A program made the position numbers and the translations under genes. 64,000 nt of DNA. Source: Lysinibacter sp. HNR. GTDB taxonomy: Bacteria > Actinomycetota > Actinomycetes > Actinomycetales > Microbacteriaceae. Below the pieces are notes generated by a model. It ran no database searches. It worked only from the letters and a program-made list of their open reading frames with translations, and was not told the DNA's origin. The DNA lies in contig NZ_CP121684.1 of NCBI RefSeq assembly GCF_029760935.1, positions 2,604,001 through 2,668,000 on the forward strand. The letters are read 5' to 3'. This document shows positions 63,912-64,000 of the stretch, in pieces; position 1 is the first letter of the stretch, and each line of letters starts with the position of its first letter.

Positions 63912-64000
63912 CGTCGGCTTTCACATTCTCGTTCGCGTTACCAGGGTATCTAGCCCGACGCGTTCCTCAGTGTGCGCTACACAATACTGTGCAGCGCTGT
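63912..64000 (+). other. window end downstream of the leader peptide
   Basis: No open frame of note in the last 89 bases. The gene controlled by the magnesium riboswitch is expected to begin past this point. Confidence 0.5.

Overview
The window looks like a chromosomal segment of a Gram-positive actinomycete, most likely Micrococcales (Microbacteriaceae-like). The reasons are the actinobacterial 16S/23S/5S rRNA operon without tRNAs in its spacers, a class Ib nrdHIEF operon, menaquinone genes, MaoC-type dehydratases beside murB, an FprA-type reductase, frequent GTG/TTG starts, and surface proteins ending in LAxTG-like sorting signals. Family placement is inference from gene content and the look of the 16S sequence; no database search was made.

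Layout: (1) 0.3-16.6 kb, minus strand: an FKBP lipoprotein and a giant secreted wall-anchored protein of about 5,100 residues with seven propeller-plus-FnIII modules, eight more FnIII domains, cadherin/Ig-like domains and a sorting signal. Three of its modules lie in tandem 1,482-bp DNA repeats that look identical. (2) 17-21 kb: nrdHIEF, with a pair of NrdR-box-like sites and a cluster of DnaA-box-like sites upstream. (3) 21.5-24.6 kb: a wall-anchored amidase and a family 3 solute-binding protein. (4) 24.6-31 kb: the rRNA operon on the minus strand with a long G/U-rich upstream region. (5) 31.2-32.6 kb: an AA10 lytic polysaccharide monooxygenase with FnIII domains and a chitin-binding module. 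(6) 32.7-38 kb: a complete, tightly overlapping peptide ABC transporter operon. (7) 38.2-47.5 kb: a small conserved protein, an FprA-like reductase, polyprenyl diphosphate synthase, MenG with an odd Lys/Ser tail, MenF, a two-module AsnC-type regulator, MurB, two hot-dog dehydratases and a TauE-like permease. (8) 47.6-55.1 kb: an esterase and aminoacyl-phosphatidylglycerol synthase pair, an AldR-like regulator divergent from alanine dehydrogenase, DedA and a DsbA-like thiol protein. (9) 55.2-64 kb: an accessory zone with IS30, IS3 and IS110 remnants, an IS1634-like element that splits an RCC1-repeat surface protein and is flanked by 189-191 bp direct duplications, a VOC-fold membrane protein, an orphan LAQTG fragment, and an M-box-type magnesium riboswitch at the right edge whose target gene lies outside the window.

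The housekeeping genes cover dNTP synthesis, quinone and cell-wall synthesis, peptide uptake and alanine metabolism. The accessory parts concern the cell surface: polysaccharide attack, large wall-linked adhesin-like proteins, and the mobile elements and repeats that reshape them. The most notable observations are the long target duplication around the intact IS1634-like element, the homogenised repeats in the giant gene with codon use unlike their flanks, and the previously unremarked M-box with a short open reading frame behind it.
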